This document shows, in pieces, positions 33,979-44,202 of a DNA stretch of 64,000 bases. The translations under genes and the position numbers were made by a program. The DNA comes from Rhodopirellula europaea 6C (GTDB lineage: Bacteria; Planctomycetota; Planctomycetia; Pirellulales; Pirellulaceae): the NCBI RefSeq assembly GCF_000338295.1, contig NZ_ANMO01000192.1, forward strand, positions 1-64,000. The letters are read 5' to 3'. The notes under the pieces are model-generated. The model was given only the letters and a program-made list of their open reading frames with translations, searched no databases and had not been told where the DNA came from. Each line of letters starts with the position of its first letter. The stretch's first letter is position 1.

Positions 33979-36900
33979 TTGAAGACGCTCCTATCCTTCC
34001 TGTTTTTCGCGGCAACCACTGTCGCCGCCGCAGCATCCGTTTCCGCTCTCGAGCCGCAGCGTCTGCGGTGCGAGTACCTCGAGAATCCGACCGGGATCGA
34101 CATCACTCAGCCTCGGCTGAGCTGGCAGGTCACGTCGAATCAACGGGGACAATCGCAGGCCGCGTATCGGTTGCTCGTCGCCTCTTCGGAAACGCAGCTT
34201 GGATCCAACGTCGGTGACCTTTGGGATTCCGGCAAGGTGAAATCCGATCAAACACTGTTCGTCGAGTATGCGGGCAGCCGGCTTCCGAGTCGCCAAGAAT
34301 GCTATTGGAAAGTCCAGGTCTGGGATGGGGCCGGCAACGCGACTTGGAGTGATGTCGCCTCATGGTCGATGGGGTTGCTCGACGAAAGTGATTGGTCCGC
34401 CGAATACATCAGCTATCGCGACGACTCGCCGGTCCACACCGATCTTTCAACGCTTCACTTGCCAGCGGCGCGTCAGTACCGAAAAGAGTTCTCGGCGTCC
34501 AAGTCGATCAAACGTGCCACCGTCTACGCAACCGCACTCGGCATCTATGAACTGCATCTGAACGGGCAACGTGTTGGCGATGCCAGCTTCGCTCCTGGTT
34601 GGACGGACTATCACAAGCGTGCGTACTACAACACGCACGATGTCACTGACTTGGTTCGCGAAGGCGACAACGCGATCGGTGCTTGGGTCGCCGACGGTTG
34701 GTACAGCGGCTATGTGGGGTTTGGATTGTTGACCGGGATGGGACCGGAAAAGAACGGCCGATCAGTTTACGGAAAGACTCCCTCGTTCATGTCGCAACTC
34801 GAGATCGAATTCGAAGACGGTACCAAACAAACCATTGGCACCGACACGACTTGGAAGGTGACCGGCGAAGGCCCGATCCAAGAGGCGGACCTCTTGATGG
34901 GCGAAGCCTACGACGCACGTCGCGAAATGGTTGGTTGGTCCAAACCCGGGTTTGAGGATGGACAGTGGGACGACGCGATTTTGGCGAAGCAGAATGGTGA
35001 GGTGACGGCAACGTTCTACGAGTTTCGAAATCCGACCACGGCAGGTACCGGGGTGAAGAAGGTCGGAGAGCAACGCGACTTTGGTTTCAAACGGCCAAAG
35101 TTGGAAGCGTTTCCCGGAGTGCCGGTTCGTATCACTCAAGAGATCACCGCCAAAACGGTATCGGAATTGGAACCGGATACGTTTGTCTTCGACCTCGGAC
35201 AGAACTTTGCCGGAACGATTCGTCTGAAAGTCAAAGGACGCGAAGGCGAGCGGATTCAACTGCGTTACGGAGAGATGTTGCATCCCGATGGTCGCTTGAT
35301 GACCGAGAACCTTCGCAAAGCAAGAGCGACGGACTACTACACCTGCAAAGGTGATCCCGACGGAGAGGTCTACCAACCACGATTCACCTTCCATGGCTTT
35401 CAGTTCGTGGAAGTGAAGCGTTTGTCAGATTCGAATGAAAACGCAGGCGGTGCATCTGCCGAGGCGTCCGGTGGGACACCTCCATTGGACATGGTCACCG
35501 GTTTGGTGCTGCACAGCGACACACCCATGGCGAGCACGTTTGAATGCAGTGACTCGATGGTCAACCAGCTTTTCAAAAATGTGGTTTGGACCCAACGAGC
35601 CAACTTCCTCGATTTGCCCACCGATTGCCCGCAACGCGATGAGCGGATGGGATGGACGGGTGACGCTCAGGCTTACGTCGCGACCGCGGCTTACAACGCA
35701 GACATCGGCGCGTTCTACACCAAGTGGCTTCGAGAATTGATGGAGTCACAACGCCCCAGTGGTGCTTTCCCCGGCTACGCTCCGTATCCCTTTCAGCATG
35801 GATGGGACTTCGGAACGGCCTGGGCGGACGCGGGGGTCATTTGCCCGTGGACGATCTGGCAGTTCTACGGTGACACCCGAGTCATCGATGACTGCTGGGA
35901 ACCGATGACTCGTTTCATGCAGTGGCGCAAAGAGACCAGCGTGGACAACCTTGGCGTGTCACACGGAAACGCATGGGGCGATTGGTTATCTCAAGGCGAA
36001 GAAACACCGCTCGACTACATCGACAGCGTGTACTTTGCGATCTCGGCACAAATGATGGCTGAGATGGCGGAAGCAACTGGTCGCGATGAAGAAGCCAAGC
36101 TCTACCGCGAGCAACGTGCCGTAACGCAAGCCGCTTTTCAGGCGAAGTACTTGAACGAAGATGGCAGCATCAACGTCCGGACTCAAACCGCTCAAGCCCT
36201 GGCGTTGTTTGCGGATCTGGTGCCCGCGGATCAACGCGAAGCGACTGGGAAATACCTGGCCAAACGGCTGGCGGAAAACGGCAATCACATGGCGACCGGT
36301 TTCCTCGGCACACGACCATTGCTGCCCGTTCTATCAGGATCGGGACAGCATGATCTGGCGACGTTCCTATTGCAGTCTCGCGAATTTCCATCTTGGGGTT
36401 ATGAGATCTCCAATGGTGCAACCACGATTTGGGAACGATGGGACAGCTACACCAAAGAGGATGCGTTTGGCCGGCACAACGCGGCGATGAACTCGTTCTC
36501 TCACTACGCTTTCGGCGCGGTTTGCGAATGGATGTTTGCGACGCTGGCAGGAATCCAGTCCGACGGTCCAGGATTCAAGCGGATCGTGATCCGGCCGACC
36601 CCGCCGTCACCTGGAAGCAACGCGATGCACGAACCAATCAACTGGGTGAAGGCATCGTACGATTCCATTCGCGGAACGATTCGCAGTGAGTGGAAAGTGT
36701 CGGACGGCAAGTTTCATTTGAACGTCACGATCCCGGCCAACACCACGGCAACCATCTACCTTCCGACAAGCGATACCAACAGCATCACCGAGAGCGGCAA
36801 CGCTCTGTCGGACACAGCGAACGTCAGCATCCTTCGGCAAGAAAGCAGCGTGGTTGCGTTGACCGTCGAATCGGGCAGCTATGAGTTTTCGGCGTCCAGC

Positions 36901-37413
36901 GGAATCGTACCAGCAAAGGTTCCGCTGAAATCATCGGCCCCCAAAGACAACTCCATCAATCCAGGCGAAATCGATCTGACCGGTGCGACAAAACTAGAGT
37001 CGTGGGACTTCCGAGACCCGCAGGATTTGGCGAAATGGGGCGAGCGAAAAAGTCTCCAAATCGAACAGCGAAATGGCGAGGCTTATCTGGTTGCAACCGG
37101 CGACGATTCGCAGATGGCAGTCCGATTGAGCGAGCCACTCGAAGGCAAGCTGGTCATCGAATTGCGAGCAATGCCCTCACAGAATTTGACCAGCCAATTT
37201 TACTGGGCAATTCCCGGCCGAGGTTTCAACGGTCAGCAACAAACCAAGCGGTTGCTTCGACAATCGGACACGGTGAACGACTATCTTTTCGCAATTCCCG
37301 ATGGACTGACCGTGGGGAAACTTCGCTTTGATCCCTTCGCGACTTACGATAAATACGCCAACGCCGGCGAGATGATGATCGAATCGATCTCGATCTATCA
37401 ATTGGCCGATTGA
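33979..37413 (+). CDS. Exported GH78 alpha-L-rhamnosidase
   Basis: A 1144-residue enzyme. TTG at 33979 is the first possible start after an in-frame stop and opens a signal peptide ([20 protein letters not shown]). Order: N-terminal fibronectin-like domain (PRLSWQV), beta-sandwiches ([18 protein letters not shown]), then the (alpha/alpha)6 barrel with [18 protein letters not shown], the GH78 general-acid signature, and [12 protein letters not shown] carrying the general base. A C-terminal sandwich with sugar-binding look follows, then an extra domain from about residue 1000. GH78 cleaves terminal alpha-L-rhamnose with inversion. It stands between sulfatases and upstream of L-rhamnose isomerase, so rhamnose release is strongly supported. 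The glycan itself is inferred. Confidence 0.93.
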   Translation: MKTLLSFLFFAATTVAAAASVSALEPQRLRCEYLENPTGIDITQPRLSWQVTSNQRGQSQAAYRLLVASSETQLGSNVGDLWDSGKVKSDQTLFVEYAGSRLPSRQECYWKVQVWDGAGNATWSDVASWSMGLLDESDWSAEYISYRDDSPVHTDLSTLHLPAARQYRKEFSASKSIKRATVYATALGIYELHLNGQRVGDASFAPGWTDYHKRAYYNTHDVTDLVREGDNAIGAWVADGWYSGYVGFGLLTGMGPEKNGRSVYGKTPSFMSQLEIEFEDGTKQTIGTDTTWKVTGEGPIQEADLLMGEAYDARREMVGWSKPGFEDGQWDDAILAKQNGEVTATFYEFRNPTTAGTGVKKVGEQRDFGFKRPKLEAFPGVPVRITQEITAKTVSELEPDTFVFDLGQNFAGTIRLKVKGREGERIQLRYGEMLHPDGRLMTENLRKARATDYYTCKGDPDGEVYQPRFTFHGFQFVEVKRLSDSNENAGGASAEASGGTPPLDMVTGLVLHSDTPMASTFECSDSMVNQLFKNVVWTQRANFLDLPTDCPQRDERMGWTGDAQAYVATAAYNADIGAFYTKWLRELMESQRPSGAFPGYAPYPFQHGWDFGTAWADAGVICPWTIWQFYGDTRVIDDCWEPMTRFMQWRKETSVDNLGVSHGNAWGDWLSQGEETPLDYIDSVYFAISAQMMAEMAEATGRDEEAKLYREQRAVTQAAFQAKYLNEDGSINVRTQTAQALALFADLVPADQREATGKYLAKRLAENGNHMATGFLGTRPLLPVLSGSGQHDLATFLLQSREFPSWGYEISNGATTIWERWDSYTKEDAFGRHNAAMNSFSHYAFGAVCEWMFATLAGIQSDGPGFKRIVIRPTPPSPGSNAMHEPINWVKASYDSIRGTIRSEWKVSDGKFHLNVTIPANTTATIYLPTSDTNSITESGNALSDTANVSILRQESSVVALTVESGSYEFSASSGIVPAKVPLKSSAPKDNSINPGEIDLTGATKLESWDFRDPQDLAKWGERKSLQIEQRNGEAYLVATGDDSQMAVRLSEPLEGKLVIELRAMPSQNLTSQFYWAIPGRGFNGQQQTKRLLRQSDTVNDYLFAIPDGLTVGKLRFDPFATYDKYANAGEMMIESISIYQLAD

Positions 37414-37520
37414 TGGCCGGGCGTTTTCCCCACGGCCAAATCATCCGACCCCACATCCCTTCCCACCTCAAAACTGGCCCGCCGCGACACTGGCTGCCAA
37501 TCCCCACCGGACAACCAATC

Positions 37521-40193
37521 ATGAATCGAATTCCTCTTTCGTTGCTCGCTCTCGCGATTTGCGTTTGTGCTAGCCACGTCATCGTGGCGGGTGAACTCGA
37601 CCCACAGCAGGATGCATGGCATGCAAAGTACAAAGGCCAAGCGAATGCTCCTTTGCCGGAGGAGATGCTGCTTAACACAGACCCCGAGCCGGATTTGTCG
37701 AAAGGTTTCACCTCGCTGTTCAATGGTAAGGACCTGAGTGGCTGGACTCCGAAGGGTGGCACCTGCAAGTTCACGGTGAAAGACGGGATCCTTGTTGGCC
37801 AAGTCGTTCCAGGTTCCAACAGCACCTATTTGTCGACTGAACGAGACGACTTCGAAGATTTTATTTTCACTTGCGACATGAAGTGGGAAGAGTCGTGCAA
37901 CAGCGGTGTGATGTTCCGTGCTCAATCCAAACCAGGCAAGAACGGAACCGAAACGGTGTTTGGACCTCAGGCGGAGATGGAAGGATTCAGTCAAGATCGC
38001 CATTGGTCCGGTGGCATCTATGGTCAAAGCTGCGGCGGTTACTTTTATCCGCTGTGGTTGAAAGAGCACAAGGAAGCGAGAGCGGCCACCAAGGAAGACA
38101 TCTGGAATCGTGTGACGATTTCTGCTCAGGGCAACGTCGTCAAAACCTGGATCAATGGTGTTCCAGCCGCTCACTGGATCGACGACGGATCCTACCGCAA
38201 AGGCTTCTTCGGTCTGCAGGTACACAAAGGTGCGAAAGGCACCGTGCTGTGGAAGAACATCCGAGTGAAAGAACTGGCGAACAAGCCCGCTGCGTCGCCG
38301 AAGACCAGTGCATCGAAGCGTCCCAACGTTCTATTCATCCTGGCTGATGACCTGGGGTGGAGCGACACGACTCTGTTTGGAACCACGAAGCTCTATCAAA
38401 CACCGAACATCGAACGGCTTGCGAAACGCGGGATGACTTTCACGCGAGCCTACTCATCCAGTCCGCTTTGCTCGCCAACGCGGGCGAGTGTTCTGACCGG
38501 GCTCAGCCCAGCACGACACGGCATCACTTCGCCGACTTGCCACTTGCCGAAGGTCGTTCTGGAACCCAAAGAGACCGCGAAAGGGCCACCCAGCAAGTTC
38601 TCGACTGTTCCCGAATCGGTTACGCGGCTGGATCCCAAATACTACACGCTCGCCGAGATGTTCCAGGACAACGGTTATGCGACCGGCCACTTCGGTAAAT
38701 GGCACTTGGGATCGGAACCCTACTCACCGCTGGAACATGGTTTTGACGTCGATTTGCCGCACCATCCCGGACCGGGACCTGCGGGCAGCTACGTTGCACC
38801 GTGGAAGTTCAAGGACTTTGATCATGATCCGATGATCCCGGACGAGCACCTTGAGGACCGGATGGCCAAAGAAGCGGTCCGGTTTCTCGAGCAGCACGCG
38901 CATGAGCCGTTCTTCCTGAACTACTGGATGTTCAGTGTTCACGCGCCGTTCGACGCGAAGAAAGAGTTGATCGAGGAGTATCGAGATCGCGTCGATGCGA
39001 ACGATCCTCAACGCTGCCCCACGTATGCCGCGATGATTGAAAGCATGGACGATGCGATTGGCACATTGCTGGACACATTGGATCGTCTCGAAATCGCCGA
39101 CGAAACCATCATCGTTTTCGCGTCGGACAACGGCGGCAACATGTACAACGAAGTGGACGGCACGACCGCGACCAGCAACGCTCCGCTACGAGGTGGCAAG
39201 GCGACGATGTACGAAGGCGGCGTGCGAGGACCGGCGATTGTTGTCCAGCCCGGTGTGGTGGAAGCCGGATCGCGAAGCGACGCGATCATTCAAAGCATCG
39301 ATTTCTACCCGACGCTCTTGGAAATGCTTTCGATCAACGCTCAGCCGAATCAAATGTTCGACGGGGTCAGCATCGTCCCAGTCTTGCTTGGCGGGGAACT
39401 TCAGCGTGAAGCGATCTTCACCTACTTCCCTCATGATCCTCCTGTGCCGAATTGGATTCCGCCTTCGGTCAGCGTGCATCAAGGCGATTGGAAACTGATT
39501 CGCATTTTCCACGGTGGTCAAAACGGCTCACATCGTTACAAGCTTTTTAACTTGAAGAACGACCTCGGTGAACGAACGAACCTGGCGGCTAAACATCCCG
39601 AACGAGTCCAGCAGTTGGACAAGCTGATTGAACAGCATCTGGTTGAAACCAATGCCGTCAGACCGCTGGTCAATCCAAGATTCGATCCCGCCCGATACAA
39701 CCTCGCCGCGGAAGGCAAAGGCGTTCTGAAACGCACCGGCAGCACACCGAAGAAGACCAAACCGCGAGTTCACCGAAAACCGGTCGCCGGTTGGTTGCCC
39801 GGTGGGACGTGCGACCTTTCCGTTTCCAACAACGTGCTGCGAGCTGAAAGCACCGGCGGTGACCCACACTTGAGTTTTTCGCTTCCCGAAGTGGTGAAGG
39901 CATCGCCGATGACCTTCACTGTTGAAATGCAATCGAATTCATCGGGCAGTGGGCAAATCTTTTGGAAAGAGATCGGGCTTCCCTACAATGCAGCGCGAAG
40001 CCAGGTGTTTGATGTGACTCACGATGGAAACGTCCACACCTATTCCATCCAGCTTTCGCCGAATGGCCCGGTGCAAGGCGTCCGAATCGATCCATCGAAT
40101 GGCCCTGGCCAAATGGAAATCCGGCAAATGCATTTGCTCAACGGCAACGGCGACACCATCCAAGAATGGACCTTCGCTGACACAGTTCGCTAA
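37521..40193 (+). CDS. DUF1080 - type I sulfatase fusion
   Basis: An 890-residue secreted protein; the ATG at 37521 gives a signal peptide ([20 protein letters not shown]). Residues about 55-255 are a DUF1080 jelly-roll ([37 protein letters not shown]). Residues about 265-740 are a complete sulfatase with [11 protein letters not shown], Cys317 in [21 protein letters not shown] and FASDNGGNM. The C-terminus (about 755-890) is a beta-sandwich that resembles the end of the adjacent GH78. The two catalytic-type domains in one chain suggest that desulfation and handling of a glycan or 3-keto-glycoside are coupled on one substrate. It follows GH78 by 107 bases. Confidence 0.9.
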   Translation: MNRIPLSLLALAICVCASHVIVAGELDPQQDAWHAKYKGQANAPLPEEMLLNTDPEPDLSKGFTSLFNGKDLSGWTPKGGTCKFTVKDGILVGQVVPGSNSTYLSTERDDFEDFIFTCDMKWEESCNSGVMFRAQSKPGKNGTETVFGPQAEMEGFSQDRHWSGGIYGQSCGGYFYPLWLKEHKEARAATKEDIWNRVTISAQGNVVKTWINGVPAAHWIDDGSYRKGFFGLQVHKGAKGTVLWKNIRVKELANKPAASPKTSASKRPNVLFILADDLGWSDTTLFGTTKLYQTPNIERLAKRGMTFTRAYSSSPLCSPTRASVLTGLSPARHGITSPTCHLPKVVLEPKETAKGPPSKFSTVPESVTRLDPKYYTLAEMFQDNGYATGHFGKWHLGSEPYSPLEHGFDVDLPHHPGPGPAGSYVAPWKFKDFDHDPMIPDEHLEDRMAKEAVRFLEQHAHEPFFLNYWMFSVHAPFDAKKELIEEYRDRVDANDPQRCPTYAAMIESMDDAIGTLLDTLDRLEIADETIIVFASDNGGNMYNEVDGTTATSNAPLRGGKATMYEGGVRGPAIVVQPGVVEAGSRSDAIIQSIDFYPTLLEMLSINAQPNQMFDGVSIVPVLLGGELQREAIFTYFPHDPPVPNWIPPSVSVHQGDWKLIRIFHGGQNGSHRYKLFNLKNDLGERTNLAAKHPERVQQLDKLIEQHLVETNAVRPLVNPRFDPARYNLAAEGKGVLKRTGSTPKKTKPRVHRKPVAGWLPGGTCDLSVSNNVLRAESTGGDPHLSFSLPEVVKASPMTFTVEMQSNSSGSGQIFWKEIGLPYNAARSQVFDVTHDGNVHTYSIQLSPNGPVQGVRIDPSNGPGQMEIRQMHLLNGNGDTIQEWTFADTVR

Positions 40194-40519
40194 GCACGTA
40201 CGATGGTCTTCCAAGACCGTCGGGAAAACAGCGTCCTCTGTTTGGTCGGGCTTGGAAGCCTTTTCATACCCCACATCTCGAAACACCAAAGATTAGTGTC
40301 CGATCAGACTGGATTAGTGTTCCACCAGAGCGGTCAAGGGAACACTAATCGCCGCTAATCAAACACTGATAATTCCTCGGCAAGGGATGTCTGGCTTTAA
40401 CCGCTTGTATTCCCAACGCAAGCGGCTCTCAAAAGATGTGGGGTGCAAAAAGGTTTGGAAGTCCAACCTATGAGACACCACCTCCAAAACTTCGCAATCA
40501 ACTTTTAAAGACAACTGAT
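40194..40519. other. Sulfatase leader region with repeated GATTAGTGT elements
   Basis: 326 bases without a supported gene. GATTAGTGTTCC (40312-40323) and GGAACACTAATC (40339-40350) form a perfect 12-bp inverted repeat with a 15-base spacer. A third half-site, GATTAGTGTCCG, lies at 40291-40302, and CGCTAATC follows at 40353-40360. This cluster of half-sites could be an operator or a leader hairpin for the two sulfatases downstream. Confidence 0.55.
40201..40222 (+). terminator. Hairpin just after the DUF1080-sulfatase gene
   Basis: CGATGGTCT pairs with AGACCGTCG (one G-U pair) around a TCCA loop, seven bases after the stop codon. It lacks a uridine tract (GGGAAAACA follows), so it is a weak or Rho-aided terminator candidate. 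Confidence 0.5.
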
Positions 40520-42169
40520 ATGAACTTTCGAAACGTGCGGAATCTGATTTGGGTGATGGCACTCGCTGGTTTGGCGATCGCTTGCAATCCCTCGCTTGCA
40601 TCCGAACGACCGAACTTCCTTGTCATTCTCGCTGACGACCTTGGGTTCTCGGATCCCGGATGCTACGGCGGTGAGATCGAGACTCCCAACCTGGACGCAT
40701 TGGCGGCGGGTGGCTTGCGGTACACGCAGTTCTACAACACGGCGAGATGCTGGCCGACACGAGCGGCGGTGATGACGGGGTACTATCCACAACAAGTGCG
40801 TCGAGACAGCATGCCAGGGGCGACGCGGCAATATGGCGGCGGTGGAAAACGTCCCGAGTGGGCTCAGACGTTGGCCGAATACCTTCGTCCGGCCGGGTAT
40901 CGCACCTATCACTCGGGCAAATGGCACATCGACGGCAAGCCGACCGACAACGGATTTGATCTCTCCGACGAAGCCACCCGAAGCCCGGGGTTCTTTGACT
41001 CGATCCGCAAAAAGAATCGCGATCCGAAGTTCTACCGGACGACCGCGACCGCTCAGCATGCGATCGATAGTTTACAGGAACACGCGGAAGAATACTCTGA
41101 CCAGCCGTTCTTTCACTTCCTCGCATTTCATGCTCCTCACTTCCCGCTGCATGCGTTGCCGGATGACATCGAGCGTTATCGCGACCGCTACATCGCAGGT
41201 TGGGAAGCATTGCGGAAAGAACGCAAGCAACGACAGCGCGAACTGGGCCTGAACGTTGGTGCTCTGTCTCCGATCGAGCAAGAAGTTGGTCCGCCCTATG
41301 CCTTCCCCGACCAAATCAAAGTGCTCGGCGAAGGAGAGGTCACTCGCCCGTTGCCATGGGAGGAACTGACCGAAGAGCAACAACAATTCCAAGCAACCAA
41401 GATGGCCATCCACGCGGCGATGGTGGACCGCATGGATCAAGAGATCGGCCGCGTGCTCGCTCAGCTCAAAGAAATGGGCCAGTTCGAAAACACTTGGATC
41501 TGCTTTCTGTCCGACAACGGTGCGAGCGCGGAGATCATGGTCCGAGGCGAAGGACACGATCCTTCCGCGTCACCCGGATCGGCCGCGACCTATTTGTGCT
41601 TGGGGCCTGGGTTCAGCAGCGCCGCGAACACCCCGTTTCGTCGGCATAAAACATGGGTGCATGAAGGTGGCACATCCACACCGTTCATTGTTCATTGGCC
41701 CAAGGGAATCCGTACGAAGAACGAGTTGCGGTCCAACCTCGGACACGCGATCGACATAGCGCCGACCGTGTTGGATCTCGCCCGAGTCGAGCTGGACGAG
41801 ACCGGTGGCCCACCGATGAGCGGCCGAAGTTTGAAGCCGTCTTTTGACGACAACGATGCGTCGATTCATGACGAATTGTGGTTCTATCATGAAGGCAACT
41901 GGGCATTGCGGCAGGGTGATTGGAAGATCATTCATTCCAACATCTCTCGCCCCTTTCCCTGGTTGCGTTCCGAAACCGCGGCCAATGAGTCAAAAGAAAG
42001 TAGTGACTGGCAACTCTACGACTTGGCCAGCGACCGAGCCGAACAAAACGACTTGGCGGACAAGCATCCTGAACGAGTCCAGCAGATGGCGGATCGCTGG
42101 TGGGAATTGCGTGATCAGTTTTTGCGTGATTCGATGGTTGACTCGGACCGATCGAGGCGAGCCAACTGA
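40520..42169 (+). CDS. Exported type I sulfatase (CWPTR motif)
   Basis: A 549-residue arylsulfatase-type enzyme; the ATG at 40520 opens a signal segment (NLIWVMALAGLAIACNPSLA), which also contains a Cys that could be a weak lipobox. Metal ligands lie in VILADDLGFSDPGCYGGEI. The formylglycine site is Cys77 in RCWPTRAAVMTG. The second metal site is FLSDNGASAEIM. An insertion of about 60 residues (ERYRDRYIAGWEALRKERKQ onward) is typical of the arylsulfatase subfamily with large substrate lids. The C-terminus is [20 protein letters not shown]. Its stop overlaps the next sulfatase start (TGATG), so the two are translationally coupled. Confidence 0.93.
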   Translation: MNFRNVRNLIWVMALAGLAIACNPSLASERPNFLVILADDLGFSDPGCYGGEIETPNLDALAAGGLRYTQFYNTARCWPTRAAVMTGYYPQQVRRDSMPGATRQYGGGGKRPEWAQTLAEYLRPAGYRTYHSGKWHIDGKPTDNGFDLSDEATRSPGFFDSIRKKNRDPKFYRTTATAQHAIDSLQEHAEEYSDQPFFHFLAFHAPHFPLHALPDDIERYRDRYIAGWEALRKERKQRQRELGLNVGALSPIEQEVGPPYAFPDQIKVLGEGEVTRPLPWEELTEEQQQFQATKMAIHAAMVDRMDQEIGRVLAQLKEMGQFENTWICFLSDNGASAEIMVRGEGHDPSASPGSAATYLCLGPGFSSAANTPFRRHKTWVHEGGTSTPFIVHWPKGIRTKNELRSNLGHAIDIAPTVLDLARVELDETGGPPMSGRSLKPSFDDNDASIHDELWFYHEGNWALRQGDWKIIHSNISRPFPWLRSETAANESKESSDWQLYDLASDRAEQNDLADKHPERVQQMADRWWELRDQFLRDSMVDSDRSRRAN

Positions 42170-44130
42170 TGTTGAGAACGTTGCCTCTCCTCGTCGGCAT
42201 CCTGCTGCTCGTGGTGTCGGTTGAACCCAAGGCTTCGGCGGCGGACAAGCCAAACGTGTTGCTCATCATTGCGGACGATGTGGGCTACTCAGACCTTGGC
42301 TGCTACGGCGGTGAGATCGACACGCCGCATTTGGATCGATTGGCATCCGAAGGGGTTCGCTTCAGCGAATTTCATGTCAACCCAATGTGCGTGGTGACTC
42401 GAACGAGCCTGATGACGGGGCACACACATTCTCAATCGGACAACTATCGACGCTCGCTACCGGTGGCACGCCTGCTGAAGAAAGCGGGCTACGCGACTTC
42501 GCTCGCTGGCAAGTGGCATCAACCTGGTAATCCAATGGACGCGGGCTTTGAATCGTTCTACGGATTCCTCGGAGGTGCGATCGACAGTTGGACTGGCATG
42601 GAGAATGGCAATCTCGCGATTCAAACGGACCGTGACGTACCCAAGCCCGTGACCGAGGAATGGTACAGCTCGGACGCGTTCACGGACCGTGCCATCGAAG
42701 AGATTGAGTCAGCACAAACGCAAGGCAAACCGTTCTTCACACTCGTTTCGTTCAACGCACCGCACACGCCGCTGCACGCGCCCCGTGAGAATGTTGAAAA
42801 GTACTACGAACGCTACCGGGCGGGCTGGAAAAGACTGCGCCGCGATCGTTACGACCGAATGATCGCGATGGGGTTGATCGACGAACGTTACGTGATGTCC
42901 GAACCGGATGCTGAGGTGCGACGTTGGGAGGAATTGCCGGCGTCGATTCAATCGCAGGAAAGCCGACGAATGGCGGCCTACGCCGGGATGCTGGATCGAT
43001 TGGACTGGAACGTCGGTCGCTTGCTCCAACACGTGAGCGACCAAGGTCTGGACGAAGACACCATCGTGATCTTCATGGCGGACAATGGCGGCGCTTACAG
43101 CAACGGCAACATCCACACCTACGACCAACAAATTCCATGGGAACCCGGTAGCAACGCGTTCGTGTCCAATGGTTGGTCGTATCTGAAGAACACACCGTTT
43201 CGTTGGTACAAATCATGTGCTCAAGAGGGCGGCGTGTCCGTGCCGTTGATCGTGCGTTGGCCAGCTCAATTGTCGGGACAAGAAGGAGCCATTCGGAAAC
43301 AGCGATTGCATGTCACCGATCTGTATCCAACGCTGCTCGAATTGGCGGGTGCTGAATATCCAACTCATGACGGCGATCGCAAATTGGAACCGTTGTATGG
43401 AAGTTCGTTGTTGCCATTGCTTCGAAATCCTGATCTGCCGGAACTCGCGATTCACGACGAGATGTTTTGGTGCTTCAACCAAACCGGCAAAGCACTGACC
43501 AAAGGCAACTGGAAAATTTCCAGCATCAGTGACGGGCCGTGGCGACTGTACGACATTCGAAACGATCCGGCCGAGTCACAGGATTTGGCGGGCGAACGCC
43601 TCGACGTGTTGACAGCGATGAGCGACGCTTGGTTTCAGTTCGCTCGCGAACGCACAACGATGCCTGCGTCTTGGCGTTCACCGCTGAAGGAGTACCAGGA
43701 AGGTTGGGGATACCACCGCATTCGCATGATCATGCCCGCTTACGTGCGTGCCGTTCCCGCGATGTCTGCGATGGATGTTCCGTGTGACACGGATCTGAGT
43801 TTTCACTTTTCAAAACCGATTCAATTTGCGAACTCAACCGGCAAAACCCTTCGTTTGTACGAAGCCGGTGACACCCAAACAGTGGTCTGGCAAGCGGATC
43901 CTGAACCGGGCCATCCTGACGAGGGCACTCGGCAAATCACATTCAACAATTTGCCGCGGTTGAAGCCAAACACGACTTATTTCGCACTGTCAGATCCAGG
44001 TTGGATCACGGTCGGAAATCAACCCGTCGGAGGTTTGAACGACGGAGCGTTCTGGTACCGGTTTCGAACGGGCCCCGCCCGCCCCGGTTTGTTGGATGGG
44101 CTTCCCGTTCAACGCCCGCTGCCTCGATGA
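42169..44130 (+). CDS. Exported type I sulfatase with unusual CVVTR motif and Ig-like tail
   Basis: A 653-residue protein with a signal peptide (LPLLVGILLLVVSVEPKASA), then IIADDVGYSDLGCYGGEI with metal ligands closely resembling the upstream sulfatase. The maturation site reads MCVVTRTSLMTG with Cys74: the Pro of CxPxR is Val. Other catalytic parts are present (SLAGKWHQPG, FMADNGGAYSN). The same subfamily insertion is seen (ERYRAGWKRLRRDRYDR). A C-terminal domain of about 120 residues (VPCDTDLSFHFSKPIQFAN onward) looks like a bacterial Ig-like (Big_5) domain, absent from its neighbour. The two genes probably arose by duplication. Activity depends on whether the altered motif is still converted to formylglycine. 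Confidence 0.9.
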   Translation: MLRTLPLLVGILLLVVSVEPKASAADKPNVLLIIADDVGYSDLGCYGGEIDTPHLDRLASEGVRFSEFHVNPMCVVTRTSLMTGHTHSQSDNYRRSLPVARLLKKAGYATSLAGKWHQPGNPMDAGFESFYGFLGGAIDSWTGMENGNLAIQTDRDVPKPVTEEWYSSDAFTDRAIEEIESAQTQGKPFFTLVSFNAPHTPLHAPRENVEKYYERYRAGWKRLRRDRYDRMIAMGLIDERYVMSEPDAEVRRWEELPASIQSQESRRMAAYAGMLDRLDWNVGRLLQHVSDQGLDEDTIVIFMADNGGAYSNGNIHTYDQQIPWEPGSNAFVSNGWSYLKNTPFRWYKSCAQEGGVSVPLIVRWPAQLSGQEGAIRKQRLHVTDLYPTLLELAGAEYPTHDGDRKLEPLYGSSLLPLLRNPDLPELAIHDEMFWCFNQTGKALTKGNWKISSISDGPWRLYDIRNDPAESQDLAGERLDVLTAMSDAWFQFARERTTMPASWRSPLKEYQEGWGYHRIRMIMPAYVRAVPAMSAMDVPCDTDLSFHFSKPIQFANSTGKTLRLYEAGDTQTVVWQADPEPGHPDEGTRQITFNNLPRLKPNTTYFALSDPGWITVGNQPVGGLNDGAFWYRFRTGPARPGLLDGLPVQRPLPR

Positions 44131-44202
44131 AGTCCATCGACAATCGTTGTACACTGCTATTTCACCCCATTCACCGCAGAGAAAGTTTGAGCAAGAAAGA
44201 AT

